Positions 41,785 to 51,418 of a stretch of 64,000 nucleotides of DNA are shown here, piece by piece (the first letter of the stretch is position 1; each line of letters begins with the position of its first letter). The translations under genes were made by a program, and so were the position numbers. Below the pieces are notes generated by a model. The model searched no databases. It was not told where the DNA came from and was given only the letters and a program-made list of their open reading frames with translations. Source of the stretch: Nocardia arthritidis (lineage in GTDB: Bacteria > Actinomycetota > Actinomycetes > Mycobacteriales > Mycobacteriaceae). The DNA is taken from positions 2,728,001 to 2,792,000 of the forward strand of contig NZ_CP046172.1 of the NCBI RefSeq assembly GCF_011801145.1, written 5' to 3'.

Positions 41785-43371
41785 CTACCCGATCGTCGGG
41801 ATGAATTCCGGCGCGCGTCGAGCGGGAGCGGCATTCTCGAATGCGGCGGCGAACGCCAGAACCCGGGCATCGGCCCACCGCTGGGTGAAGAACGACACTC
41901 CGATCGGTAGTGGTCCGGCGAACCCGGCTGGTATCGAGATATTCGGGTACCCGGCCGCCGCTGCCGGTGTGGCGGACTGGATCCCGATCGTGTCGCCGGT
42001 GGTGTAGTTGGTCTTCCATGCGGGGCTGTTGGTGGGGGCCATGATGGCGTCGAGGTGGAACTTCGCTAGGGTTTCGTCGATCGACCGGCGGGCCAGGTCG
42101 GTCGCGGTGGCCCGCTGCTGCCGGTAGGTCGGGTCGGTCGAATCCGGTGCCTGGGCGGCCATTTCGAAGATCTCCTGCCCGAACCTCGACAGCTCGATCG
42201 AGTCGTTGCGGTTGAACGTGATCAGCTCGTCGAGGGTGGCGGGATGTCCCGGCCGGTGCGTGAGGTAGGCGTTGAGGTCGTGCCGGAATTCGGTGAGCAG
42301 AGCCGGGAACTCGTTGGCACCGATCGTGTCCTGGTAGGGCAGGTCGACGTCGACGACGGTGGCGCCCTGCGCGGTGAGCGTCTGTACGGCGTCCTGCACC
42401 ACCCGGTCCACGTCGATGTCCGCACCGGACATTCGCCAGACGCCGATCCGGCTGCCGCGCAAGGCATCTGGCCGCAGTAGCGCGGCGTAGTCCTGCGGCT
42501 GGTCCGCTGGGATCGCCGTGGTCGCGGGGTCCGCGGCGTCGGCCCCTTGCAGCATGGAGAGTGTGATGGCGGTGTCGACGACATGGCGGGCCATCGGGCC
42601 GGCGGTGTCCTGCTCGGCGGAGATCGGTACCACGCCGGTCCGGCTGACCAGGCCCAGCGTCGGCTTGTGCCCGACCACATCGTTGATCCCGGCGGGGCAG
42701 ACTATCGATCCGTCGGTCTCGGTGCCGATTGCCACCTGAGCCAGCGTCGCCGCGACGGCGGCGCCCGAACCCGACGAGGAGCCGCATGGATTCCGGTCGA
42801 GCACGTAGGGGTTGTTGGTTTGGCCGCCGACCCCTGACCATCCGGAGGTCGACTTCGTGGATCGGAAGTTGGCCCATTCGGAGAGGTTGGTCTTGCCCAG
42901 GATCACCGCTCCGCCGCGTTCGAGTCGTTCGGCCAGCGGTGCGGTAGCGGCGGGCCGGGATGGCGGCAGCGCGCGCGAGCCTGCCGTGGCGGGCTGGACC
43001 TGGGTGTCGATGTTGTCCTTGAGCAGCACGGGAATTCCGTCGAGCGGACTGTTCACCCGGCCCGCCAAGTGGCGCGCGTCGGAGGCGGCGGCCTCGGCGA
43101 GGGCGAGCGGGTTGCGGGAGATGACGGAGTGGATCTTGCCGTCCACGGCGTCGATTCGGTGCAGGTAGGCCAGGGTGAGCTGCACCGAGGTGAGCTGCCC
43201 GTGGTCCATCCGCTGCTGCAGGTCGGGAATGGTGGCCGTGTTCAGATCGAAGCCCAGGACTGCGGGGTCTTGGGGCGCGCCGACGTCGACGGAGACGGGG
43301 AGCGGCGTCGCGACGGCAGCGGCGAACGCGATGAGCACGGCCGAGATGCGCACGGGGAACATGCATCCCAT
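41785..43371 (-). CDS. Exported amidase-signature hydrolase
   Basis: A 528-residue amidase-signature protein. The triad is Lys in VLLKDNID, cis-Ser in GSSSGSGAAV and the Ser nucleophile in ETDGSIVCPAG. A hydrophobic N-terminus (ISAVLIAFAAAVATPLPVSV) is a likely signal peptide, so the enzyme may act outside the cell. Substrates of this family include amides, nitriles' products and peptide amides; none can be assigned. The start at 43371 or the Met three codons later (MGCMFPV) are both possible. Confidence 0.87.
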   Translation of the reverse strand: MGCMFPVRISAVLIAFAAAVATPLPVSVDVGAPQDPAVLGFDLNTATIPDLQQRMDHGQLTSVQLTLAYLHRIDAVDGKIHSVISRNPLALAEAAASDARHLAGRVNSPLDGIPVLLKDNIDTQVQPATAGSRALPPSRPAATAPLAERLERGGAVILGKTNLSEWANFRSTKSTSGWSGVGGQTNNPYVLDRNPCGSSSGSGAAVAATLAQVAIGTETDGSIVCPAGINDVVGHKPTLGLVSRTGVVPISAEQDTAGPMARHVVDTAITLSMLQGADAADPATTAIPADQPQDYAALLRPDALRGSRIGVWRMSGADIDVDRVVQDAVQTLTAQGATVVDVDLPYQDTIGANEFPALLTEFRHDLNAYLTHRPGHPATLDELITFNRNDSIELSRFGQEIFEMAAQAPDSTDPTYRQQRATATDLARRSIDETLAKFHLDAIMAPTNSPAWKTNYTTGDTIGIQSATPAAAAGYPNISIPAGFAGPLPIGVSFFTQRWADARVLAFAAAFENAAPARRAPEFIPTIG

Positions 43372-43643
43372 ACCACTCGTGGGAACGGGAACCGGTCAAC
43401 CCTGCTGCGAACGACCGCCGACCCCTAGGCCATTTTCCGCTACTCTGCCTGTGGATCGCTCGAATACGGCACATCGAACCCGTCGCTGACTCGGCGATAA
43501 GTTACCGGTGGGCCCGCGACAGTTGATGACGTGGGCCCACCAGTAAACCACCACCGAAGCGCGACCGGACTCTCAATTCACGTGTGGCCCGCATGGTCAT
43601 TGCCGATCCCGTTGACGCGCAACGCCAATCAGGAACGTTGGGC

Positions 43644-44717
43644 TCAGGCTGTGCGGGCGAGGATGGTGGGGATGGCCGCCGCATAGCGGTCGAGGACGAT
43701 CTCGGTTAGGGCGGGGTGGGGGCCGATTGCGTTGGCGTGGGGGATGTTCGGGGCGGCCGAGAGTAGGCGGTCGGTGAGTAGGCCGGGGGCCAGGAACCAA
43801 GGGGCGACCAGGAGGTGGGTGGCGCCTCGGGTGGTTAGGCGGGAAATGGCTTGGGGGAGTGATGGTTCGGTGGTCGCGAAGCAGATATCGGTGTGCCAGC
43901 CGGTGATCGCGGCGAGTCTGCGGGCGACGGCGGCGGTCCGGGCATTCGCGGCGGCCGATGACGAGCCGACGGCGGCGACCGCCACGCCGATGCTCCCGGC
44001 GCTGTGCCCCGCTGCGAGCAGTTCGAGTTCAGTGGGCATCGGCTGGGCTGCCGATAAGAGAGGCCTGGCATCGGTTTCGCGCGGGCCGACGGAGTCGACT
44101 GGCGTGCCGGTCTCGGGCCCATACGAATGTTGTTGCGCGGCAATGATATCCACTACCCGGTCGCGCAGCGCACGCACCAGCCGCGGATCGGGACCCAGGA
44201 CATCGGCCTGCGTCAGCCGCAGCAGCGGATGCCTGGAGCGGGCGGCGTCGAGTATCCCGGGGAGATCCACTCGCGCGTGGAATGCGCTGCCCAACAGCAG
44301 CGGTACCACCACCGCACGCGTATGTCCTTGCGCAGCAACCGCATCGATAACCTGGTCGACCGAGGGCGCGTTCAGGTCGAGGAAAGCGAGGCGCACATCG
44401 ATACCCGGCCGTGCCGCCGCGATATCGGCGACCACCGCCGCCATGGTTGCCGCCGACCGCGGATCCCGGCTGCCGTGTGCGACGGCGATCAGCGCGGGAA
44501 CATCCCCTGCCGTCGCCGCCTCGGTCGTGTCGATGGATGCCGCCGCATCGGGCCGTGATGTGATGGGCTTCGTCACGGCGGCGACCGGTGCCAGGGTGTT
44601 CCTCGGAGTCACGAGCCCAGGGCGCTGAGCCGTGCCGAGGCGCGGCGCCGTATCGAAGCGCGATGGTACTGCGCCGAAGGCGCCGGAAGCAGCGGGAAAC
44701 ATTGGCGCCCAGTCCAT
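43644..44717 (-). CDS. sirB: Sirohydrochlorin ferrochelatase-like protein (CbiX/SirB, duplicated)
   Basis: A 357-residue protein with two CbiX-type chelatase domains. The first opens with VPALIAVAHGSRDPRSAATM; the second is near AVAAVGSSSAAANARTAAVA and AISRLTTRGATHLLVAPWFL. It should insert iron into sirohydrochlorin to make sirohaem, the cofactor of the sulfite reductase at the head of this operon. The first 70 residues before the domain are low complexity, so a later start is possible. Its ATG lies one base after the cysN stop. Confidence 0.85.
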   Translation of the reverse strand: MDWAPMFPAASGAFGAVPSRFDTAPRLGTAQRPGLVTPRNTLAPVAAVTKPITSRPDAAASIDTTEAATAGDVPALIAVAHGSRDPRSAATMAAVVADIAAARPGIDVRLAFLDLNAPSVDQVIDAVAAQGHTRAVVVPLLLGSAFHARVDLPGILDAARSRHPLLRLTQADVLGPDPRLVRALRDRVVDIIAAQQHSYGPETGTPVDSVGPRETDARPLLSAAQPMPTELELLAAGHSAGSIGVAVAAVGSSSAAANARTAAVARRLAAITGWHTDICFATTEPSLPQAISRLTTRGATHLLVAPWFLAPGLLTDRLLSAAPNIPHANAIGPHPALTEIVLDRYAAAIPTILARTA

Positions 44718-44718
44718 C

Positions 44719-46014
44719 TCAGGCCCCGGTGCCGACCTCGACGGCGGTCAGCACGTCGCCGACCAGTCCGGCGGCGAGGGTGTTGCCGCCGGAGGGATCG
44801 ATGAGGAGGAAGCTGCCGGTATGGCGGTTGACCCGGTAGTCGTCGGCGGCGATCGGTTCGGCGAGGCGGATCGAGATGCGGCCGATATCGTTGAGCGCCA
44901 GGGTTTCCGGGGCGGGTTCGGCGGTGAGGCGCTGTTCGTCGAAGCGCTCCAGCAGCGCGCCGACGATGGCCTGGGTGGTGCGGGTGCCGTGCTTGAGCAG
45001 CAGGCGAGCGCCGGGGCGCAGCGGTTTGTCGCCGAGCCAGCAGACGGTGGCGTCGAAGCTGTCGATCGGTTCCGGTGCGTCGGCGGGGGAGGCGAGGATA
45101 TCGCCGCGGGAGATGTCGACGTCGTCGGTCAGCAGCAGGGTGACGCTGCGGCCGGTCTGCGCGACGGCCAGCTCACCGTCGGGAGTGTCGACGCGGGCGA
45201 CGGTGGTGCGAATACCCGAGGGAAGCACCACGATCTCGTCACCGGGCGAGACCGAACCGGCGGCGATCTGTCCGGCGTAACCGCGGTAGTCCGGGTATTC
45301 GGCGGTGCGCGGCCGGATGACGTACTGCACGGGGAAGCGGAAGCCGAGCGCATGTTTGCCCGCCGAATCCGCGTCCACCGGAACGGATTCCAGGTGTTCG
45401 ATGAGCGAGGGCCCGTCGTAGTACGGGGTATTCGCGGAGCGCGACGCGATATTGTCGCCGTGCAGCGCGGACACCGGAATCTCCAGCACATCCTCGCGCG
45501 CCCAGCCGAGTGTGCTTGTCAGCGTGGCGAATTCGGCGGAGATATCGGCGAACACCTGGGCCGCGTCGTCCACCAGGTCGATCTTGTTCACCGCGAGCAC
45601 CAGTTTCGGCACCCCGAGCAGCGCCAGCACCGCCGCATGCCTGCGCGTCTGCTCGACGACGCCCTTGCGCGCGTCGACCAGCAGGATCACCAGTTGCGCG
45701 GTGGACGCGCCGGACACCGTGTTGCGGGTGTACTGCACATGCCCCGGTGTGTCGGCGAGCACGAAAGACCGCTTGGGCGTAGCGAAGTAGCGGTAGGCGA
45801 CATCGATGGTGATGCCCTGCTCGCGTTCGGCGCGCAACCCGTCGACGAGCAGTGAAAGATCCGGGGTGGCGAGACCCTTGTCCACCGACGCGCGGGTGAC
45901 GGCGTCGATCTGGTCGGCCAGTACGGATTTCGTGTCGTAGAGCAGCCGCCCGACCAGGGTGGACTTACCGTCGTCGACTGAACCGGCGGTAGCCAGCCGC
46001 AATAGGTCGGCCAT
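44719..46014 (-). CDS. cysN: Sulfate adenylyltransferase subunit 1 (CysN)
   Basis: A 431-residue EF-Tu-like GTPase. G1 is GSVDDGKSTL, G3 DTPGHVQY, G4 NKID followed by LV. It works with CysD to activate sulfate to APS with GTP-driven energy. It ends without a CysC (APS kinase) domain, unlike the longer mycobacterial CysNC fusion, and no cysC is seen here. That fits a route from APS directly to sulfite through CysH. Its ATG overlaps the cysD stop by one base (TGATG). Confidence 0.95.
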   Translation of the reverse strand: MADLLRLATAGSVDDGKSTLVGRLLYDTKSVLADQIDAVTRASVDKGLATPDLSLLVDGLRAEREQGITIDVAYRYFATPKRSFVLADTPGHVQYTRNTVSGASTAQLVILLVDARKGVVEQTRRHAAVLALLGVPKLVLAVNKIDLVDDAAQVFADISAEFATLTSTLGWAREDVLEIPVSALHGDNIASRSANTPYYDGPSLIEHLESVPVDADSAGKHALGFRFPVQYVIRPRTAEYPDYRGYAGQIAAGSVSPGDEIVVLPSGIRTTVARVDTPDGELAVAQTGRSVTLLLTDDVDISRGDILASPADAPEPIDSFDATVCWLGDKPLRPGARLLLKHGTRTTQAIVGALLERFDEQRLTAEPAPETLALNDIGRISIRLAEPIAADDYRVNRHTGSFLLIDPSGGNTLAAGLVGDVLTAVEVGTGA

Positions 46015-46943
46015 CAGAAATATCCTTCTCTCTTACGATCTTCCATCGCGGCCTCGGAAACCCGGTCGTCACCGCGGGTTGCGCCGCGTTCGGTGAGCCG
46101 GGACGCCGCCACCTCGGCGAGGATGTCCTCATTCGTCGCCGCCTCGGAAAGTATTGCGCCGGTGGATGATCCGTCACCGACGGTGCGGTAGCGCACCGAA
46201 CGGACCTCCAACGTCTCGTCCTCGCGCGGGCCACCCCATACGCCTGGCGTCATCCACATGCCGTCGCGCTGGAACACCGGACGCTGATGGGCGTAGTAGA
46301 TGCTGGCGAGATCCACGTTCTCCCTGGCGATGTAGCGCCAGATGTCGAGCTCGGTCCAGTTGCTGAGCGGGAAGACCCGCACATGCTCACCCGGCGCGTG
46401 CCGCCCGTTGTACAGGTTCCACAGCTCGGGCCGCTGCCGCTTCGGATCCCACTGCCCGAATGCGTTGCGTAGCGAGAAGATTCGCTCCTTGGCCCGGGAC
46501 CGCTCCTCGTCGCGGCGCCCGCCGCCGAAGACGGCGTCGAAGCGGTGCTCACCGATCGCGTCCAGCAGCGGGACGGTCTGCAACGGGTTGCGGATGCCGT
46601 CGGGGCGCTCGGTGAGCCGCCCGTCGGCGAGGTAGTCCTCGACGCGGGCGACATGCAGGCGCAGCCCGTACTTTTCGACGATCCTGTCCCGGAATTCGAG
46701 CACCTCCGGCAGGTTGTGCCCGGTGTCGACGTGCAGCAGCGCGAACGGCAGCGGCGCGGGCCAGAACGCCTTCAACGCCAGATGCAGCAGCACCGTCGAG
46801 TCCTTGCCACCGGAGAAGAGGATCACCGGCCGCTCGAATTCGCCTGCCACCTCACGGAATACGTGGATGGATTCGGATTCGAGCGCGGCGAGCGTGTCGA
46901 ATTCGCTGATTCCGAGTGAACGTGCGCTGATGGTTTCGGTCAT
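46014..46943 (-). CDS. cysD: Sulfate adenylyltransferase subunit 2 (CysD)
   Basis: A 309-residue PP-loop ATP pyrophosphatase. The PP-loop is FSGGKDSTVLLHLA, and further family blocks are HVDTGHNLPEV, GGGRRDEERSRAKER and SNWTELDIWRYIARE. It forms the adenylyl-transfer half of the ATP sulfurylase with CysN. The ATG at 46943 overlaps the cysH stop (ATGA). Confidence 0.96.
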   Translation of the reverse strand: MTETISARSLGISEFDTLAALESESIHVFREVAGEFERPVILFSGGKDSTVLLHLALKAFWPAPLPFALLHVDTGHNLPEVLEFRDRIVEKYGLRLHVARVEDYLADGRLTERPDGIRNPLQTVPLLDAIGEHRFDAVFGGGRRDEERSRAKERIFSLRNAFGQWDPKRQRPELWNLYNGRHAPGEHVRVFPLSNWTELDIWRYIARENVDLASIYYAHQRPVFQRDGMWMTPGVWGGPREDETLEVRSVRYRTVGDGSSTGAILSEAATNEDILAEVAASRLTERGATRGDDRVSEAAMEDRKREGYF

Positions 46944-47659
46944 GATTGATGCAACCCGCATTCGGTCTTGGCGAGGCCGGCCCAGCGGCCGCTTCGCGGA
47001 TCGGATCCCGGCTCCGGCTTCCGGGTGCACGGAGCGCAGCCGATGGACGGATATCCCTCCTCCACCAGAGGATTGACGAGGATGCCGTGCTGTTCGATGT
47101 AGGACTGCATCTCGTCGTCGGACCAGGCGGCGATCGGGTTGATCTTCACCAGTCCGAAGGCCTCGTCGAACGAGATCAGCGGTGCGTTGGCCCGGGTCGG
47201 CGCCTCGACGCGGCGGATACCGGTGACCCACGCGTTGTACCCGGACAGCGACCGCCGCAGCGGCACCACCTTGCGCAGGCGGCAGCATTCGTTCGGGTCG
47301 CGCGCGAACAGATCCTTGCCCAGCAACCGATCCTGTTCGGCCACAGTGTGTTCCGGTCGGACGTTGACCACGTTCACCCCGTAGACGGCCTCGACCGCGT
47401 CGCGGGTGCCGATGGTTTCGGCGAAGTGGTAGCCGGTGTCGAGGAACAGCACGTCCACTCCGGCGCGGACCTGCGCCGCGAGCTGCACGAGCACACCGTC
47501 CTGCATATTCGATGCGACGATATAGCCGGTGCCGAAGGTGCGGTCGGTCCATTCGAGCAGTTCGGTGGCGGTGGCGTCGGGGCCCAGTTCGGCCGCACCG
47601 CGCTCGGCGATTGCTCGCAGTTCGCTCTCGTCCAGTTTCGCCAGCGTTGCTTCAGTCAT
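46940..47659 (-). CDS. cysH: Assimilatory APS reductase (CysH)
   Basis: A 239-residue reductase. The four cysteines that bind a 4Fe-4S cluster are present as NECCRLRKV and GCAPCTRKP, and the C-terminal ECGLH carries the catalytic Cys. The two Cys pairs mark it as an APS reductase rather than a PAPS reductase, consistent with the lack of APS kinase. It reduces APS to sulfite with thioredoxin. It starts 105 bases below the sulfite reductase gene. Confidence 0.95.
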   Translation of the reverse strand: MTEATLAKLDESELRAIAERGAAELGPDATATELLEWTDRTFGTGYIVASNMQDGVLVQLAAQVRAGVDVLFLDTGYHFAETIGTRDAVEAVYGVNVVNVRPEHTVAEQDRLLGKDLFARDPNECCRLRKVVPLRRSLSGYNAWVTGIRRVEAPTRANAPLISFDEAFGLVKINPIAAWSDDEMQSYIEQHGILVNPLVEEGYPSIGCAPCTRKPEPGSDPRSGRWAGLAKTECGLHQS

Positions 47660-47764
47660 CGGCCTGCTCCTTACCGTGGAGATCCGCTCGTAACTCCAGC
47701 ACAAACCCGTGAGCTGAGGGTTCGCTGTGAGATCGCGATGGGATCTCCGAGAACGTCGTCGTCA

Positions 47765-49564
47765 TCACCGCAGATCCGCCTCGTCAGCGCGGACTGCCCA
47801 TTGCGCGAACCGTTCGCCCTCGTCGCGGTTCTTGATGAAGTTGCGCACCAGCCGCTCGATGTAGTCGCCGAGTTCGGCGCTGGTCACCTTGTGCTGGCGC
47901 AACTTCCGGCCGAACGCGCTGTCGAAGCCGAGGCTGCCTCCGAGATGAACCTGGAAACCCTCCACCTGATTCCCGTTGCCGTCGTCCACCAGCTGACCCT
48001 TGAAGCCGATATCGGCGATCTGGGCGCGGGCGCACGAATTCGGGCAACCGTTGATATTGATGGTGATCGGCACGTCGAGTTGCGCGTTGATATCGGCCAG
48101 CCGCTCCTCCAGTTCGGGGGCGAGCGCCTGCGACCGCTTGCGGGTCTCGACGAACGAAAGCTTGCAGAACTCGATACCGCTGCACGCCACCAGATTTCGC
48201 CGCCAGATCGATGGACGCGCCTGTAGCCCGAGCGGTTCCAGCTCGGCGATGAGCTCGTCGACCTTGTCGTCGGCGACGTCGAGCACGATCAACTTCTGGT
48301 ACGGCGTGAACCGAATGCGGTCGGAGCCAACCTTTTCCACCGCGTCGGCGACCTTCTGCAGGATGGTGCCGGAGACGCGCCCGGCGATGGGGGAGAAGCC
48401 GACGGCGTTGAGCCCGTTCCTGAGCTTCTGCACGCCGACATGATCGATCGGCCGGGTGGGCTGTTCCGGCGCGGGCCCGTCGATCAGCTTCCGCTTCAGG
48501 TACTCGTCCTCCAGCACCTGGCGGAATTTCTCGATGCCCCAATCCTTTACGAGGAACTTGAGCCGAGCCTTGGTGCGCAGGCGGCGGTATCCGTAGTCGC
48601 GGTAGAGCGCGACGACCGCTTCCCAGACGTCCGGCACCTCGTCGAGCGGCACCCAGGCGCCCACCCGCTGGGCGAGCATCGGATTGGTCGACAGGCCGCC
48701 GCCGACCCAAAGATCAAGCCCCGGACCGTGTTCCGGATGATTCACGCCGACGAATGCCACGTCGTTGATCTCGTGCACCACATCCTGCTGGCCGGAGATC
48801 GCGGTCTTGAACTTGCGCGGCAGGTTGGAGTATTCCTTCTTGCCGATGTAGCGGCGCACGATCTCGTCGATCGCGGGCGTCGGATCCAGCACCTCGCCGA
48901 GGGATTCACCGGCCAGCGGCGACCCGAGCACGACGCGTGGGCAATCGCCGCACGCCTCGGTGGTTTTCAGCCCGACGTTCTCGATCCGCCGCCAGATCTC
49001 CGGTACGTTCTCGATCTCGATCCAGTGGTACTGGATGTTCTCGCGATCGCTGAGATCGGCTGTGTCGCGGGCGAATTCGGTGGAGATCTGGCCCAGGACG
49101 CGCAGCTGTCCGACATCGAGCGCGCCGCCGTCGCAGCGGATGCGCATCATGAAGTACTTCGCCTCGAGCAGATCGATGTTCTCGTCGCCGGTCCAGCTGC
49201 CGTCGTAGCCCTGCTCGCGCTGGGTGTAGAGGCCCCACCAGCGGAAGCGGCCGCGCAGGTCGCCCTTGTCGATCGAGTCGAAGCCGTTCTTGGCGTAGAT
49301 GTTCTCGATGCGGGACCGGACGTTGAGCGGGTTGTCGTCCTTCTTGGACTGCTCGTTCGGGTTGAGCGGTTCCCGGTAGCCGAGGGCCCACTGGCCTTCG
49401 GCTTTACGGCGGACCGGCTTTCCGGTGCGTTCCCGGGGCGCGGTGCCCGCGGCGGGCTGGGGACGGTCCGGCCGGACGCGGCGCTCGGACGCGGGACGTT
49501 CCGGTTTCGTTCGCTGTCCCTGGGTTGGCTGATCGATGGGACCGGCGTCGGTGCTCGACGTCAT
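47765..49564 (-). CDS. sir: Ferredoxin-dependent assimilatory sulfite reductase
   Basis: A 599-residue sirohaem protein of the NirA/Sir family. The 4Fe-4S/sirohaem cysteines lie in CSGIEFCKLSF and NGCPNSCARAQIAD near residues 445-490. The first half has the substrate-binding arginines (HWIEIENVPEIWRRIENVGL). A Pro/Arg-rich N-terminus of about 50 residues precedes the core. It reduces sulfite to sulfide with ferredoxin electrons. It is the first gene of the reduction operon, below a Cys-Cys leader peptide, and sirohaem iron insertion is supplied by the last gene. In mycobacteria the homologue is called NirA. Confidence 0.94.
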   Translation of the reverse strand: MTSSTDAGPIDQPTQGQRTKPERPASERRVRPDRPQPAAGTAPRERTGKPVRRKAEGQWALGYREPLNPNEQSKKDDNPLNVRSRIENIYAKNGFDSIDKGDLRGRFRWWGLYTQREQGYDGSWTGDENIDLLEAKYFMMRIRCDGGALDVGQLRVLGQISTEFARDTADLSDRENIQYHWIEIENVPEIWRRIENVGLKTTEACGDCPRVVLGSPLAGESLGEVLDPTPAIDEIVRRYIGKKEYSNLPRKFKTAISGQQDVVHEINDVAFVGVNHPEHGPGLDLWVGGGLSTNPMLAQRVGAWVPLDEVPDVWEAVVALYRDYGYRRLRTKARLKFLVKDWGIEKFRQVLEDEYLKRKLIDGPAPEQPTRPIDHVGVQKLRNGLNAVGFSPIAGRVSGTILQKVADAVEKVGSDRIRFTPYQKLIVLDVADDKVDELIAELEPLGLQARPSIWRRNLVACSGIEFCKLSFVETRKRSQALAPELEERLADINAQLDVPITININGCPNSCARAQIADIGFKGQLVDDGNGNQVEGFQVHLGGSLGFDSAFGRKLRQHKVTSAELGDYIERLVRNFIKNRDEGERFAQWAVRADEADLR

Positions 49565-49698
49565 GGGGTCGCTCCTGCTGGGTTGTGATACGTCCGTGCT
49601 GAGGGCGCGGCGGGCTGAGCCGCGCCTACGGTGTCAGCGGACCGATGATGCGTCGATATCGAAGAATTGCCGGGTGAACCCGGAGACGGCGCGCTGAA

Positions 49699-49791
49699 CT
49701 ACCGCGAGGAACCGGGCAGACAACAGGCGCTGCAAACGCGCTTGTAATCGACGTGGCGACGTGCCACCAGTCGTACCTCCGAAGCGCGCAT
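49699..49791 (-). CDS. Cysteine-responsive leader peptide of the sulfite reductase operon
   Basis: ATG 49791 to TAG 49699 encodes 30 residues. The core reads RLVARRHVDYKRVCSACC, with Cys at positions 20, 23 and 24, then LPGSSR-stop. This Arg-His-Val-Asp...Cys-rich pattern is the recognised actinobacterial leader peptide before sulfur assimilation genes; related poly-Cys uORFs in mycobacteria act as cysteine-sensing attenuators. CACAAT lies seven bases before the ATG, which fits a leaderless start. 134 bases separate the stop from the sir ATG and include a small CCGGGT/ACCCGG hairpin (49670-49683). Confidence 0.85.
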   Translation of the reverse strand: MRASEVRLVARRHVDYKRVCSACCLPGSSR

Positions 49792-50073
49792 GAGCCTTAT
49801 TGTGCCACGTCAGCCGCGCGGTTCCGACGGCGGTCCGATATTTTCCGGATTTTTGAGGGAAATGCCCTGGACCGTAAGGGGCCGCTGTGACGGTAGTCAT
49901 AGCAGCCGGTCCCGTCGCGGGGCGATACGCGGCCCGATTCGGGCGATGTGAACCGGGATACGCATCATTTACGGATCATCGGCACTCCGACCGCACCGGC
50001 ATCGAGTTGTAGATCACGGCAGGTGTTCCGGCCCGCGGTCGGGTCGGGCACGGGCGGCGGTCAAACTGGAACG

Positions 50074-51279
50074 GTGAATTCCGCAGTTCGCCAGGAGGCC
50101 GAGTCGACGACACCCGTACTGCACGATTTCGGGGGTGGGGCGTTCGGTGTGTACGTGCACGTGCCGTTCTGCGCGACGCGCTGCGGATACTGCGACTTCA
50201 ACACCTACACCGCGGGCGAACTCGGCACCTCGGCCTCGCCGCGGTCGTGGTTGGAGGCGCTGAAAGGGGAGTTGGCGGCCGCGGCGGCGCGATTCGGCGC
50301 GCTACCGACGCCGACACCGCCGGTGGCGACGGTCTTCGTCGGCGGCGGCACACCATCGCTGCTGGGCGGCGACGGCCTGGCCGAGGTGCTCGACGCGGTC
50401 CGCGCCAACTTCACCCTGGCGCCGGACGCGGAGGTGACCACCGAGTCGAATCCGGAGTCGACCGGGCCGGAATTCTTCGATCGACTGCGTGTCGCGGGAT
50501 TCACCAGGATTTCGCTGGGTATGCAATCGGCCGCCGCGCACGTGCTGCGGGTGCTGGATCGCACACATACGCCGGGCCGGGCGGTCGAGGCCGCGATGGA
50601 GGCGCGCGCGGCCGGATTCGAACACGTCAACCTCGATCTGATCTACGGGACGCCGGGCGAGCGCGACGCGGACCTGGACGCCAGCCTCGATGCCGTGCTC
50701 GGCGCGGGCGTCGATCACGTCTCCGCCTATTCGCTCATCGTCGAGGACGGCACGGCGCTGGCCCGGCGGGTGCGCCGCGGCGAACTCCCGGCGCCGGACG
50801 ACGATGTGCTGGCTGCCCGCTACGAACGCATCGACGCCCGCCTCACCGCGGCCGGATTCGCCTGGTACGAGGTGTCCAATTGGGCCGCGGGCGATTCCGC
50901 CCGCTGTCGGCACAATCTGGGTTACTGGGACGGCGGCGACTGGCTCGGCGCCGGGCCGGGTGCGCACAGCCACCTCGGCGGCGTGCGCTGGTGGAACGTG
51001 AAACACCCTGCGCGCTATGCGGATCGGGTCGCCGAGGGCGGATTGCCCGCCGCGGGGTGGGAGGCGCTCACCCCCGACGAGCGGCACACCGAACGCGTGA
51101 TGCTCGCGGTGCGCCTGCGCACCGGCCTACCGCTGCCCGAGCTCGATTCCGCCGAGGCCGCGGCGGCGGAACGCGTTATAGCCGACGGTCTCGCCGTCCG
51201 GAACGGCGACCGTCTCGTCCTGACCGATCGCGGTCGGCTGCTGGCCGACAATGTGGTGCGGCAATTGCTCGTACCGTAG
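50074..51279 (+). CDS. hemW: Radical SAM haem chaperone HemW
   Basis: A 401-residue radical SAM protein of the HemN/HemW group. The cluster motif is CATRCGYCDFNTY (Cys-x3-Cys-x2-Cys, followed by a further Asp-Phe), and the glycine-rich SAM segment is VFVGGGTPSLL. The HemW C-terminal domain is present (GDSARCRHNLGYWDGGDWLG). HemW binds haem and delivers it to haem proteins; it lacks the fourth residues typical of oxygen-independent coproporphyrinogen oxidase. The start is GTG 50074; the frame runs 42 codons further upstream without similarity. Confidence 0.88.
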   Translation: MNSAVRQEAESTTPVLHDFGGGAFGVYVHVPFCATRCGYCDFNTYTAGELGTSASPRSWLEALKGELAAAAARFGALPTPTPPVATVFVGGGTPSLLGGDGLAEVLDAVRANFTLAPDAEVTTESNPESTGPEFFDRLRVAGFTRISLGMQSAAAHVLRVLDRTHTPGRAVEAAMEARAAGFEHVNLDLIYGTPGERDADLDASLDAVLGAGVDHVSAYSLIVEDGTALARRVRRGELPAPDDDVLAARYERIDARLTAAGFAWYEVSNWAAGDSARCRHNLGYWDGGDWLGAGPGAHSHLGGVRWWNVKHPARYADRVAEGGLPAAGWEALTPDERHTERVMLAVRLRTGLPLPELDSAEAAAAERVIADGLAVRNGDRLVLTDRGRLLADNVVRQLLVP

Positions 51280-51418
51280 GGCGCGGTTTTGATCGTGTTT
51301 GCCCGATTGCTGAAAAGGTGCTGGTGACGCCGCTTGCTGACGGACGGAATTGTTCGTCGAGTTCCTGCTGCGGCACGCGGGCGGGGGCGATAGGCTGCGG
51401 GCAACCCGAAGGAGTCCC

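Noticed and set aside
46946..48226. A 426-codon plus-strand frame opposite sir and cysH
   Set aside because: Both opposite genes are unambiguous enzymes in their own frame, so this is a shadow frame.
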